DNA from: Rhizophagus irregularis
Lineage: Eukaryota; Glomeromycota; Glomeromycetes; Glomerales; Glomeraceae
Direction: 5' to 3'
Length of the DNA: 64,000 nucleotides
Assembly (NCBI RefSeq): GCF_026210795.1
Contig: NC_089452.1
Coordinates: 806,001-870,000 of the forward strand
In this document: one piece after another, positions 22,130 through 35,335 of the stretch
How the letters are laid out: each line of letters starts with the position of its first letter
Numbering within the stretch: position 1 is the stretch's first letter
The notes under the pieces: generated by a model
What the model was told of the DNA's origin: nothing
Database searches by the model: none
Seen by the model: the letters and a program-made list of their open reading frames with translations, nothing else
Translations under genes and position numbers: made by a program

Positions 22130-25100
22130 TTACATATCCAATGATTCCATATCATTAACCATGCAATCCAAACATTCACTTTCTAGAATTTCATTCACTT
22201 TTTCACTAGTAAAATCAAGTAAGCGACTTGCATAACATGCTTGTGGATGAGGTTCAGCAATAGCAAGATTGTTATGCCCAATTGGTGCATTTATAAATTC
22301 CATAATATGGCTTTTTAATTCTTCATTAATTTCATCACCATAAGGATGGAAAATCCAACTTCCAATGATAACTTTCACTTCTAATGCAGTTGGCCTTTTT
22401 AACGGATCGTCATTCCAACATTTTTTCATTAAATCTATATAACATTGTGGTGTATTTTCAACAACTTTAGGACGTTCACCTTTACAAATGCTTAAACTAA
22501 GTTGAAGATCATGTGCCCTATCATATCATTAGCTGGAGTATAAGGTTTGCCTCTTAAAATTTCGGGTGCCATAAATGGTACAATACCATAAATATCTTCT
22601 TTTTTTAAAAAAGATTTAACAGGTCGACACAAACCCAAATCACTAATATAAATTTTATCCACTGTATTTACTTCATCATAAGCATTATCATTATGATTTA
22701 AAATATTACCATCATGAAAATCACAATGAATAAGATTTTTTCTGTGTATTTCATTAAGTCCAGAAATAATTTTATGTAACATATATAATTTTTGTTTCCA
22801 ATTATTTCCAATTACTTTTCCTAAATTTCCTCTTAAATTACCTTTATTTGCATAATCCATTACCATCATATAATTCAAAGTATCTGGATTTTTCGTAAAT
22901 CCATGTAAGTTAATAATTCCATAAAAATCTAAACATTTTTCATGACATTCCCACTATAAAAATAAAAAATCAAATACATACATCAAATACATACAATTAA
23001 AATATAAAAATAAATAAATAAATAAATAATGTATTATCATACTTCATTTAAAAATTCGTCCAAATTTTCATTCAAATTATTAAGACATTTGAGAACCACT
23101 TCTTTATTTCCATTTAACCAAATAGCTTTATATATGATACTAAACCCTCCTTTATCAAGATATTTAACATTTTTAAATTGATTGTAAGGAATCCATCTTA
23201 ATTTTTTACCAAGAATAAATTTATCTAAAATTGTATTTCCGCTTTTTCCAAACCTATAATTCAAATAATTATAAATCAATATTAAATTTATAATAAATTA
23301 TGCTAAAATTTAAAATTAAATACTCACTCTAAAATTTTATTATGAATATAATAAAATAAAAAATTAGTTTTTGTATAAATATATATAAATAAGTAACCTA
23401 TAATTTATAACTTACCAACTATAGTATCAGATATATTTTTTTTTTAAACAAAGAATTTTAATTAATTGGAACTTTAAATAAATATCATATATCATAAATA
23501 TAATAACAAAACCAACTTACAGGGGTCTAAAATTTTAAATGAAGAATTTAGCTATTTTAAATTACTGTATATATAAATTTTACTGTATACAAATATGCTG
23601 ATAAATGATAATATAATCTTATAACTTACCAACTAAAATAAATTACCAAATAATTTTTTAAAGAAAGAATTTAGATAGTTTATATTTTATAATATGTAAT
23701 AACAATAAATAACTTACCAGCTAAAGTAAATTACCAAATGATTTTTTCAATAAAATATTTAGTTAGTAGTTTATATTATATGTAAATACTGTATAAAATA
23801 TGTTAAATAAATAACTTATAACTTACAATCTAAAATATAAAATAAATTAAAAATTTTTGTAAATATTGCAATATGTAATAATAAAAAATAAAAGAAATAA
23901 CTTACTAACTATATTATTAAATAATTTTTAATAAAGAATTTAGTTATTTATTGTAAATATTATATAGGAAATATAATTAAATAAATAACTTACATCCTAT
24001 ATTATCATGTATAAAAAATTTCGTTAGTTTAAATTATATAAAAATATTAACATATGTAATAATTAATAACTTATAACTTACGATCTGAAATAAATTACAT
24101 ATAATTTTTTAATTAAGGAATTTAATCAAATTATTTAAAAATATTATGTGTAATAGTTAATAACTTACTACCTGAAATAAATTACAAATAATTTTTTAAT
24201 TAAGGTTAGTTAGCTTAAATTATATTAAAATTTATATATCGATATGTTATAATTAATAACTTATAACTTACTACTATCTAAAGTTAAATTGTCAATCAAT
24301 TTTAAATAAAGAATTTAATTAATTTAAATTATACACATATATTATATAGATATGTAATAATAGAATTAAAGAAATAACTCATAACTTACGATCTAAAATA
24401 AATTATCAAATAATTTTTTTAAATAAAGAACTTGGTTAGTTTAAATTATATGTAATAATATAATGCAATGTAATAATAGAATTAAATAAAATAACTTACA
24501 CCCTATATTATTAAATAAGATAAATAATTTAGTTAGTTCTGTATTTCTACATAAATATTATACAAATATGTAATAATAAATAACTTATAACTTACGATCT
24601 AAATAAATGACCAAATAATTTTTTTAAATCAAGTTTAAAATTTATATGTAAATATATGTAATAATGAAATTAAATAAATAACTTACATCCTATATTATTA
24701 AATAATTTTTAAATAAAGTTATTCATTGGTTTAAATTATATATATATATATATATAATACATAATAATATAATTGAATAAATAATTTACCTTCTATATAA
24801 TTAAATAATTTTATAAATAAAGAATTTGGTTAATTTAAATTCCATCTGATATGCAAACATTATATAATTATATAATAACAGAATTAAATAATTGTCTTAC
24901 CTCCTATATCATTATGAAATAATTTTTTAATGAAGAATGAGTTTAAATTATTTGTATTAATATGAATAATGCGGTAGAATTAAATAAATAGCTTATAACT
25001 TACCAACTAAAATAAATTACAAATATATTTTTTTAAATAAAGAATTCAGCCAGTTTAAATTATATATTTGATATTATATATGCAATAGAATTAAATAACT

Positions 25101-26551
25101 TACCACCTGTATTATTAAAAAATTTTTTAAATAGTTAGCAGTTAGTTTAGATAAATATAGATATTATATAAATACATAATAATACATGACTTACCCCCTA
25201 TATTATTAAGTAATTTTTTAAAAATTTAAACAATTAAAATTTTATGTAAAATAGTAATAATAGAATTAAGTAAATAACTTATATCTTACAAGCTAAAGAA
25301 ATTAACATATATAAAAATTGAGTTAAAATTATATGTGAGTGTTATATAAATATGTAATAATAGAAATAAATAAATAACTTACAATCTAAATAAATTGCCA
25401 AATAATTTTTTTAAAGAAAGAATTAAGTTCATTATAAGTAGATATTATAATAATAGAATTATTAATTAAATAACTTACTCCCTATATTATTATAAAATAA
25501 AGAATTTAGTTAATTTAAATTGTTAAATATCATACAAACATGTAATAATAGAATAAATAAATTAATTATTATAACTTACGATCTAAGTAAATTACCAAAT
25601 GGAAAATTTAACCAGGTTAAATTATATGCAAATATTGTATAAGTATATAATGCTAAAATAAAACAACTTACCCCCTATATTATTAAGTAATTTTCCAAAT
25701 AAAGAATTTAGTATATGCATACATTGTATAAACATGTATTAATAGAATTAAATAAATAACTTACTCCCTATATTATTATATTATTGAGCATTAAGAATGA
25801 GTTAGACCAATTTATTTAAATAATAGAAATATAGATAACATATTAACTTACACCCTACAATCATTAGTTATTAGTCAATTAGATGTTAAAAATAAATTAT
25901 ATGCTGTATATTAAATATATAACTTACAATCTAATCATTCAAATAAAGAATTACAGTTAGATGGAATTACATGTAAATATTAAATGGATATATTATAATT
26001 GAATATCACAACCTACCATCTAAATTATTAATTATTAATTAAATAAAGAATTTAGTTATTTGAATATTATATAAATACAGTAAAAAAAGTGAATGATAAC
26101 TTACTAACTATAGTATTATCATCATCAAATAATTATTTAATCATATAGAATATAACAAAAATAAGTAATTCTATTTATGCAAATTATAAGATAATCATTA
26201 ACTTACGAGTTAAATTATCTAAAATAATTTTTTACATGAAATATATTTAGTTTAAATAATATGTGAATATTACATGAAATCGTATAATAAATAAATTATA
26301 ATTAAGAAAAATTTTTTAATATTCAACTTGTTTAGTATATTATATTTACCTTTAGATTCCTTAGTACAAATTCCTTCAAATTCTTCAGTGCTACTTCCTT
26401 TAGATTCCTCAGTGCTATTTCCTTCAAATTTATCGGTGCTACTTGAAACTAGTTATTATGTTTGAAACTTGTTTTAATAATTTTAGAATAATTCCAATCT
26501 GTATTAAATATTAATGAAATATGCTTTACCTCTATCATTGCTGTAAGCCAT
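22130..26551 (-). pseudogene. Ser/Thr protein kinase copy 1, with a tandem intron-like array and a 55-bp frameshift deletion
   Basis: Exon 1 is 26551-26530 (MAYSNDR) and exon 2 is 26448-26350, encoding a repeated 8-aa unit like GSSTEESK. About 30 intron-like units follow (23341-26229), then kinase exons 23253-23043 and 22953-22130. The kinase domain shows a Gly-rich loop LDKGGFSIIY, the lysine in EVVLKCL, the catalytic loop HCDFHDGN in place of HRDLKxxN, DLG in place of DFG, MAPE, and KRPTALEV of subdomain XI. Compared with the paralogue at 50.8 kb, about 55 bases are missing after PYTPAND (near 22522), removing the D-I-Y-S-F-S-M-I-M-W-E-F helix and shifting the frame to an early stop. Downstream sequence is otherwise intact to the stop at 22130. 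This is probably a recent loss. The kinase is of the expanded tyrosine-kinase-like type of Glomeromycetes (inference). Confidence 0.85.
23331..26240 (-). repeat. Tandem array of ~30 intron-like units separated by 3-nt micro-exons
   Basis: On the minus (transcribed) strand each unit starts GTAAG(TTAT) and ends in (T)AG, and the next GTAAG follows after exactly 3 bases. Examples are TTTTAG-TTG-GTAAG, TATAG-GAT-GTAAG, TTTCAG-ATC-GTAAG and ACAG-GTG-GTAAG. I counted 31 junctions: one of 12 nt at the start, two of 6 nt (ATAGTA, ACCCCT), 27 of 3 nt, and a final one of 1 nt (TTTTAG-A-GTGAGT). Units are about 75-125 bp, the size of ordinary introns in this window. Exon 2 leaves phase 1; after the multiples of three and the 1-nt junction the phase is 2, which is what the kinase exon needs. 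The joined micro-exons contain no stop codon. Whether splicing uses them is untested. Confidence 0.8.
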
Positions 26552-28923
26552 TACTATATAACTGTATCAAAATTGTCCTTAAAAAATATTTTTTTTCTTT
26601 ATTATTAATGTGGTAAAGTTGATTAGGTAATAAATGTTTATGCAAAACACAGTAACGGGTGTATTAAATGCATTATGTACAAGCTATGTCGATCACTAGT
26701 AACACTAGAATGTACGTCACCTCGTTGTGGCGCAGAAAATGTTCACGAACAGAGAAATACATATCATCATTTTATTTCTAAAATCACCAAATGTTAAATA
26801 AACGCAATTTTGGTTGCTTTGCAAGTTTACTTAGAGTGACAAAGGTAGTTTCAAAACTCATTTTTGACTTATTTGAAATAAACTTTTTTCCGGTTAAAAT
26901 CCATTTTGGAAGTGATCGGCAGACGGTAGAAGCGATCAAAACCGGTATTAGATCTAACAAACTTTTAGAGTAGTTATAGATACGTCAATTAGAGCATTTT
27001 AAAACTTCTTTTAAATAAAAAAATACAGTATAACCTATCGCAACGGGTCTTGCCAGTATCATCACTTGGTTGAATAACGTAAGGACAAGGATTGATTGAA
27101 GTAAAAAAACTTTTTTGGTGTGAGTCTATCGCATGACATGACAAAAGGTGATGCTACACTACATGATGGTGAATTAATATCTTTTCATATTAAGTAACTG
27201 ATTTCGGCCTTACTACATCATGTGAATTGGGATTAAAAGTATAATCCATAAATGTATGTGCTGTGAGAAAAGTTGATCCATTTTTTATATTTCATATTTC
27301 CGGAATTAATAACCTTATATCACGGAATTTATCAAATTATTTACATTTTCCGTTAATGCGGAGTTTTTACAGAAATAACGGGTAAAATTTTTTAGTTCAT
27401 GATTTGAGTATATTAATACGATCCAATAATTTAGAGCCGAATCATATGAAAATATTTTTTTGTATGCGGCACGGTGGAGGACTTTTTGTAAAAGGAAAAA
27501 ATGCGTAAGCCATTTACTAATTTGGTATTTGTGGCTTGAGAATTTACATTTGTGTGTATCTTTAAGATTTCATTGGTACTTATAAGATGATCAGCTAACT
27601 CAAACTTACTTCCTTTGATTTTCATAGATTTTGTTGTGAAATTTTTGTTAATGTTTTTTGACGGAGCGAAGGTAACGGGTTTAAAAAAAGATATAGTAAA
27701 GATACTTTTTAAAGAAAATATATACATATATTATGGGCGACAGCACACTATAAGGTATTATGCACAACTGTGTGGAGTTTAAGCGTTGTAGCAAAATATT
27801 CTACTAAAAGGTTTCTGTTTTACTGCGCCATTTTAACGAAAAAAAAAATAGCCGAGCCGTTGAAATCACATGAACCGTTACAAACAGAATATCCACGACG
27901 ATTCCCAGCATTCCAGTAATGATAAATGTATTTTTCATAGATAATTATGTAATAAACAAGTTCAAACTCGCAGTAAAGTTTGAATACACTATACACTAAA
28001 TATCCTAATTTACCAATTTATATACAAATTTTTATTAATAAAATTATACTAATTCTTGTTGTTAATAATTAAAGTAATTAAATAAATACATCATTATCCA
28101 TAAATACACTCTATACACTGCTTTTTTTAATTAAATAAATTCATAAAATTAATTAAAAATAAATAAAAAAGAAGGAATAACTATTTGCTTCTCTTTGACC
28201 TTGTGTCCAAAATTTATTTTTCGCCTATATATATCCGTACAAATGAAAAAAAAAATAAAAAAATGAAAATGAAAATAAAGGCGCGCCGCAGCGTTAGTCC
28301 GATCACTGATCCAAACATAAAGGGGAAAGAACAAAAAACAAAAACTGTGAAAGGAAAAAAATATTATTAAAAAAAACCCAGTCATAAAAGAACCGGAAGG
28401 AAGAGGAAAATTTTTTTAATAAATGTTGAGCTTAAAATAAAAGAAAAAAATCTGGTTTTAAAAGACTGGAGAGCGAAAAAAATAATAAACCTGGTTTTCA
28501 AACCCGTAAAAAGGAAAGAAAAAAAATTTTTCTCGGTCCTTTAAAGAAATAACCAAAAAAAAAAATTTTAGTTTAATAAGAAACGATGGATAAATTCGGT
28601 TTAATGACATTGTTACTATCACAACCGAAACTGGATTAGTGTTAGTCACAGGACGTGCACATGACCTCAATAGCCAATCAAACTACATGGAATAGATCAG
28701 GCGCAGACAATTCAAGAGGGTAATCTAAACATCACAATTTTTTTAGTTATATATGTTATATATATATTAAAATCTTTTTTCTTTAGTATCATCATTATTC
28801 AATATATTTGCGTTAATATTGTCCTATTTGAAAATTTAGATCAAAATAATTATTTTCAAAATATGTAAACAATTTATAAATATTTTTCGTTAGTCGTTAC
28901 CATTAATATTTGACTTATTCAAA
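26552..28923. other. intergenic, with two small coding-like frames
   Basis: Holds the upstream flank of kinase copy 1. A 60-codon ATG frame at 26791-26973 (plus) and a 98-codon ATG frame at 27727-27431 (minus) have mixed, coding-like composition, but I recognise no domain in either. 28140-28560 is A-rich low complexity with a single GC-rich spot (GGCGCGCCGC at about 28281). Confidence 0.35.
27431..27727 (-). CDS. hypothetical 98-aa frame
   Basis: ATG-initiated, 98 codons. The middle (KSMKIKGSKFELADHLISTNEI shown only in part here: SKFELADHLISTNEI) looks coding, whereas the flanks are AT-rich. It could be an exon of a decayed gene. No family is recognised, and no splice partners were identified with confidence. 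Confidence 0.22.
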   Translation of the reverse strand: MYIFSLKSIFTISFFKPVTFAPSKNINKNFTTKSMKIKGSKFELADHLISTNEILKIHTNVNSQATNTKLVNGLRIFSFYKKSSTVPHTKKYFHMIRL

Positions 28924-29228
28924 ATGACAAAAACACATACCGGAGATGACAACTCAAATCAAGAAAAAGAAGTATTCAGAATATATTTTTTAAAAGTAAT
29001 TTCAAAATTAATTATAATTTAAGTAAAATTTATTTATTTATTATTTTGTAATAGTGAAATTAACATGACTAGGAAAATGGTAACCGTTATGAAGTCTGGA
29101 GCTTATCACGTTGGAAATGATATAATAACGTGAAAGGACAAAATTTATTTCGCATTTTTGGTATAAAATTTTACAAGAATAATAAAAATTCTAAAAACTT
29201 TACATCAAAAAATTTTAAAAATATTTAA
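28924..29228 (+). pseudogene. small two-exon gene remnant
   Basis: Exon 1, 28924-28995, starts ATG (MTKTHTGDDNSNQEKEV, polar). A plausible 77-bp intron (GTAATTTC to GACTAG) leads to an exon at 29073 reading ENGNRYEVWSLSRWK, then a TGA, then YNNVKGQNLFRIFGIKFYKN in the same frame to a TAA near 29228. The protein-like text on both sides of the TGA argues for a pseudogene. The family is not recognised. Confidence 0.35.
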
Positions 29229-29366
29229 AAATTATAATACGAAAGAGGTAAACCAACACATGGATTAATAGCAGATCGACGGAGATATTTTCATAGTATA
29301 TTTGTAATACAGTATATGAAAGAACAAATTTTATATTGACTCAAAGGACAAATTCTAATATATTGC

Positions 29367-30122
29367 TAGTGCTCCGAATGATACGAGTCGACCCGGGTTA
29401 ATTTGACCCGACTCGACTTTTAAATCGGGTCAGTACTAACGATTTTTAATGACCCGTGACCCGCATGACCCGACCCGCCGGGTCGGGTTATAAATTTCCT
29501 TGACTCGGGTTTGACCCGGGTTTGACCCGGATCGACCCGGATGATAATTTTGGCCAAAATTAAGCCAAGAATTAGTTTTAACAAATATTAACATAGCTTA
29601 ATCAGAAAAATAAAAAAATTAACCTTGGCTTTTGAGAATAATATTTTTCTGATAGCTTTAGAATTCCAATTTATCTTTGATTTGAATATCTGCTAATTAT
29701 TTTGCCTAATTCTTTGACTTTTATTATATTAAACCAGGTTCAAAATTCGTATTTTTAATTTTATTTTATTTAATTAGTCTAGGAGAAAATAAGAGCTAGT
29801 GTTACATGTTTTGTATAACCATTCATGATACAAATTTTAGGTGGCTACTAGTGGTTAATCACTAAGTTGCCTTTTTTTCAAATAAAAAAAAATTAATTTT
29901 GTTATTATTATAAGAAAATCTCACATAATATAAGTTAGTACCCATTTTACTTAAATGTTCGGGTCTAACCCGGGTTACACGAGTTAAATTATAGTCGGTC
30001 GAGTCAAGGGTCGGGTTACGAAAATATGAGACCCGAATAAATACGAGTCTTATATTTTTTTATTCAGATCGGGTCGAATATTTCCTCAAAACCCGACCTG
30101 ACTTGACCCGGTAGGAGCACTA
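29367..30122. mobile_element. hAT MITE, 756 bp, second copy of the TAGTGCTCC family
   Basis: It starts TAGTGCTCC and ends GGAGCACTA. The 8 bases TATATTGC flank it directly on both sides (29359-29366 and 30123-30130). Both ends are rich in CGGGT/ACCCG motifs, and the right end reads as the reverse complement of the left end of the 759-1603 element, so the two copies are inverted relative to each other. No transposase remnant was recognised inside this copy. It is a non-autonomous derivative. Confidence 0.85.
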
Positions 30123-30130
30123 TATATTGC

Positions 30131-30825
30131 TATAATGTATTGATCTAAAACATCATTTTATATCTTCCTAAGAACAAGTTCTAGCTAGAAGAATAGAAAA
30201 ATGGTCTAGAGGAAATCCTGAATTCCTGATATTGATAAGTTTATAAAATATACAATGTATAAACAAAAATATACATGGGTATCGTTCGATAATTTGTAAA
30301 TATAAACTAGAAAATGTTGTTTTTCATGTAGTTCTTACTGCTCAGTTTCTTCAAATAAAAAAAAAACAAATGGTAATAAAACATACATATTTCTAAAAGT
30401 GTTTTCTATTGTTAGCATATTTATGAGTTATTGTATCAAATGATCTGTGCTCCTTAGAATACTCTTGTGATTGGCAATTATTAGTGATGCCGATGACGAT
30501 TGGTTTTAACAGAATTATAATTAAAGTAAAAAACCAACATTTGTTGAAATAGTTTTATTTTTTTTTAGCTTATTTTCATATCATGTTAGTAAGATTAATT
30601 ATATAAATAATACTTTGCATTATTTAATGAAAAATTTTCAATATTATTAATTTTTTTTTTTTTTAAAAAAAAATCAAACTAATTAATTTAGGAAATTTAA
30701 ATAAATTTATTTAATCTATATTAGTAATTTTCTTATAATTGATTACAAACTGGTCTATCTAATAATAATACACTATCCATAATTTCAGTGATCAAATTAT
30801 AAACTAATATAATATTAAAAATTAT
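30131..30825. other. AT-rich intergenic, 3' flank of the ion-channel gene
   Basis: No feature recognised apart from A/T runs. Confidence 0.4.
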
Positions 30826-33800
30826 TTAACATGCATTTCTTTCCAATAATTTTTCTAACTTATCTAATATTTCACAATGAGATTTTTCTAATGTTTCCAA
30901 CTTACCTAATTTCTCTAATATCTCACACTGAGATTTTTCTAATATTTCCAACTTATCTGATTTTTCTTCCAACTTATCTAATTTCTCTAATTTCTCTTCT
31001 AATTTCTCTAACTTATCTAACTTATCTAATTTCTCATCATTAGATTTTACTTTCTCCAATATTACCTTATTGTCATCAGGATTATATTCAATTTGAAGTA
31101 CTTTGAATAAAATTTGCCACATCTCTGTGAATTCCTTATTATCCCATTCACCATTTTTAATCAATTTTTTAATTTCTACTTGAGTCTTATCAACATCAGC
31201 ATAATAATACCTTGAAAAATAAATTTGAATAATTAATAAAATCATATTTTTTTAAAAAAAAAGCAAAATTACATACATTACTTCCGGAAACCATGTTTCC
31301 CAACGTCTCTGATGTGGTAATAGGTAAAATAACTCAATCTCAGCCAAAATCTTTAAAAAATAAAAATTGAGAAATATTAGTATATTTATAGAAAATAGAA
31401 TGATTAATATTAATATTATTTACTTCTGCCTTCTGTAACAAATATGAGACTCTATTATTATCTTCTTCAATTGCATTATTGAGTAATCCAATCAACAAGT
31501 TCATAAGATATACAACAACCAAGAGGGAAAATAAAACAATCAATATTGCAATTGATGGATTATCTGCATATGACCAATTGGATAATGCACTTGAATCACC
31601 TATTGATAAGAAAGAAGAATTGCTTAAAAATATTAGAAAATACTTATATATAATTATGAAAGATTTAAATATACTGCACCTGCTAAAAATAAATATATAG
31701 CAAAAAGCGAAGTTCTAATATCTATAAACATATTTGTATTTTTATCAGGCGTTTGAATCATAAATGGATTGGAGTTTATATTTCCATCATTATCAATTAC
31801 TTGACTATAACTAGGAGCTAAATTCCAAGGATTATTCGGATCATCATTATTTGTATGTTCAAGTGAAAATTCAGATTTTGGTGATAATAAAATATAAAAT
31901 GCATGTGCAAAACTTATTATAATAATGAATATGACTATTATAAAAGAAAAAATCTTTTTTCCAACACTGATAATAATTGCAAAATATACACCAAAATATT
32001 CAAATGCTCTAAAAAATAACAAAAACTTTATATCCAAGAATAAGCATGAAAAAGAAAGTAATTGAATTAGACAATTATTGTTCTTATCATTTGTTTGAAG
32101 CCAATAAATAGAAGTGTAAGTTGAAAGCACATAAGCAATTATATCTGAAATATTAAAATATTATATAATTAATTTCATTTTCTTAAAATATTGTAAATAT
32201 ATAAATTAAACATTTATATTTACCAAAAATATTCCAAAAATTATAGAACCACATAGTAATATTATAGAAAAGTTGACGAATTTCAAAAATCAGATGAATA
32301 AATCCAAGTATAATCGAAGCAATAAAAAGTTGTTCTTTAACTTCTTCATTGATATATTTCTGAGGAATTGTTGCAGCAGCAGTAAAGCATCCAAGTAAAG
32401 CCATAAATAAAATCCAAATCATTGCATAATAATGTTTTCCATAAGCATTCCATTTAAAATTAATTATTGCTTCACCATTCCATGTTTTATAGATATTTCT
32501 ATTTATTGAGTTAGTAAATGGACTAGGTTGAGGTCTAATTAATTCTAAGAACCAATTATAATCTTTTGAATAATTAACAAACTTAATATAAGGAATCATA
32601 AATGTAATTGTTGGTGTTGTTGTTGTATATTTTTTAAAAATTTTAAAAATTTTCAATACAGTATATATAAAAATAAAAGAAAATGCATCTGAAATGTAAA
32701 TATCATCAATAAAATTGTATTCAAATAAAATATAAAATGTAGCCAAATAAAGAGGTAAAGTTAAAAGTATTATTAAAGCTTGAATAGCATAATATATAAT
32801 TAACAAAATAAATATTAATAAATTTGTCTTTTTAGCTTTGCGATCAAGTTTATAAAGTTTATAAAGTTTATAATGGTATTTTGTCCATAAAAGAGATTTC
32901 GATAAATTATCTAAATGAGAAAATTGAAAAAAAGAATGAAGATGGAAATTTTTATTTTGATGCTCTATACTATAAAAAGAAGAATCTATTATCATATTCG
33001 TTTCTGATGAATATTTTAGAATATATTCTGGATAATATTTATCTAGTAATGGCATTGCAGAAGTGATAATGCTTAAAAATGACTTATTGTTCATTGGATC
33101 CTCTTTAAAATAAGTCATACATTTTTTATAAATATCATCAATTAATTCTAACTTATGTTCTTTAATTGCAAATGTTAATAATTCAACTCCATATTTCAAA
33201 AGACTTGACTTATTATTTATTGCAACTAAAACCCATCCATTTAATCTAAAACCATCATAATTTGGCAATGGTAAAGTAGATTTTGAAAATATTCTTTTGT
33301 AATGTTGAACCATTTCCTTGTAAGTGTTATAATAATCGGCATTCACAAAATAAAAATAGTTTAAAGAAATAGATTTGTTATTTTCACTAAAAGTATAAAT
33401 AAGAATACCAAATTCCGCTAATATAACAATATCATTATTATTAAATAATGAGCTCGCAATTAAATAATGATTAAATCTATAAGGATGATTTTCAATTCTC
33501 GTGCTAATTAATTCCCATTCAGTATTAATTTTTTTGAAAACTTCTAGTCTAATTTTATAATAATCAGAATATATTTCCCATTTAATTAAATTTTCAATTG
33601 ATTCAGTTAATTCTTCTTTATAACCACCATTTGTTGTGACCTTTTGAAATAATGTAGATACAGTATCCATATATGGATTAAATGAATGAACATTTAAGTG
33701 ATTGTAAGTTTTCTTGTCATCATCATCACATTTAATAACTTTAGTTTTTGACGTATTTTCGTAAAATTTAGATTTCCAAACACGTTCATTTAGAATTCCA

Positions 33801-35018
33801 AACACAAACTTTGTTTGATCATCAGTTGGTGCATCAGTTGGTTCATCAGTTGGTTTGTCAAATAAAGTTTGATTATCCATATTTTTGTATTTACTATTCC
33901 AGCAATATTTGATTTCTTTATCTGGTGTATAATAGAATAAAGAAGGTAAAAGAAATAGACCAGTATGATACATAAAATTATAAAGTTGAATATCTAAATA
34001 AAAAACAATAGTGATTTAATATGAGTAATAATTAAAGTATAAATAAAATTTATTAAAAATGGTTACCATCATTTATATCCAAAGAAGCAATAATAATTCC
34101 CAATTCAATTGAATAAACGATGATTTTATCATTGACTTTTAAAATATTAAACTTTTCATTACTGAATATTCCAATATTTTTTGTTTCAATCTAATAAATA
34201 AATAATATTTAATATATTTAATTATAATTTAACATCAATTGGTTTGAAAATAATTTTATAATATTTATTACCTTATTCTTATCCTTATTATTAACAAATA
34301 TGTTTACACGTTTTTCAGTATTAATATTCCATTCACAAATGTAATCATTTGAAAACAAGTAAACTTTATCATATTTTGATATACTAATTACATAATAATC
34401 TTTAGATATCCTGTAAAATCTCTTACATTCCCATTTGTTATTTTTTGTTTGTGTGGAATAAATCCAAATAATTTTATGATATCCAAAATAAGTTGTAACT
34501 ATACTATATAAAATAAATTCACCTTTTAAATTAAAGGTACAATACAATGGATCAATATTTTTATCAAAACTTAATGCAATTTTTTTATCTTCATTATTCA
34601 TATCGATTATATTGATCATATAGCCTACAAAAAAAAATATTAAAATAAATATCAATTACCATAAGTTTATAATTACATAATATTACTCACCATATTTATT
34701 AACGTTAATATAAGCAAGTTTCTTATCATCAGAAACACATAAACAAATGATTTCATCTTCATTAATTTTAACAGTTTGATCAAATTTAAGTTGAACCTTA
34801 TCTTTATCTTCAACATTCCAACCGACAATTGAACGATCTTTTTCACTATAAGTAATAAGGTATTTTTCATTTGGTGATATTGCTATAGTAGTAATAGGTT
34901 TACCATTATGTCGTCCATCATCGAAGGTGAATATTTTATCATCATTTTTATCGACATCGATTTTATCAACATCGATTTTGTCAGCATCATCGTTAATTTC
35001 GACTGAAATATCACTCAT
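30826..35018 (-). CDS. Ion-transport-domain (TRP-like) channel with WD40-like N-terminus, 8 exons
   Basis: Exons (minus) are 35018-34691, 34624-34272, 34190-34067, 33993-32224, 32144-31680, 31599-31424, 31350-31277 and 31210-30826. All junctions are GT-AG and in phase, giving 1225 codons. Residues 1 to about 300 hold beta-propeller-like repeats (TIAISPNEKYLITYS, IVGWNVED, ICEWNINTEKRVNIF). A PTD repeat (EPTDAPTDDQT) is near 320. Hydrophobic helices occur at about 655-720, 790-860 and 885-930 (S1-S5 region), a pore segment at about 1000-1030, and a final helix at about 1033-1058 containing LLVVVYLMNLLIGLLNNAI, typical of S6 in TRP/voltage-gated-like channels. The C-terminus is a strong coiled coil of KLDKLEKLEEK-type heptads (about 1130-1220), likely for oligomerisation. 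It is a plasma or internal membrane cation channel by family. Gating and ion cannot be told. Intact. Confidence 0.85.
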
Positions 35019-35099
35019 TTGGTAATTGCTTATAAATATATAAATTTATTGCCAAAGAAATTTTTTTTTTTTTATATCGTCCATTTGCGATTATATACT

Positions 35100-35335
35100 T
35101 TTTATTATTTGAAACACGTGTGTAAATATGCATGGCTGTACGTAAAAAATCTCAGCCTCTTGCAGAAAAAAAAAAAAAATTTTTCTATTATGAAAAGTTA
35201 ATCGAGTTTTTTTATTTTGAAACATATGCGTAAATATGTACGTAAAATTTCAGTCTCTTGCAGAAAAAAAAAAAATTTTTTATTATGTAGAGTTAATTGA
35301 GCAATGATCATCTTTCGAAATAAAAAAAAATGTTT
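35100..35335. repeat. ~110-bp direct duplication upstream of the channel gene
   Basis: Two copies of the sequence TTTGAAACA(C/T)(G/A)TG.GTAAATATG…TACGTAAAA(A)TCTCAG.CTCTTGCAGA, followed by an A-run and TTATGAAAAGTTAATCGAG-like text, lie at about 35107 and 35216. A partial third block with GTACGTGGCTGTACATAC follows at about 35340. They lie in the 5' flank of the channel gene and may carry regulatory sites; that is inference. Confidence 0.5.
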
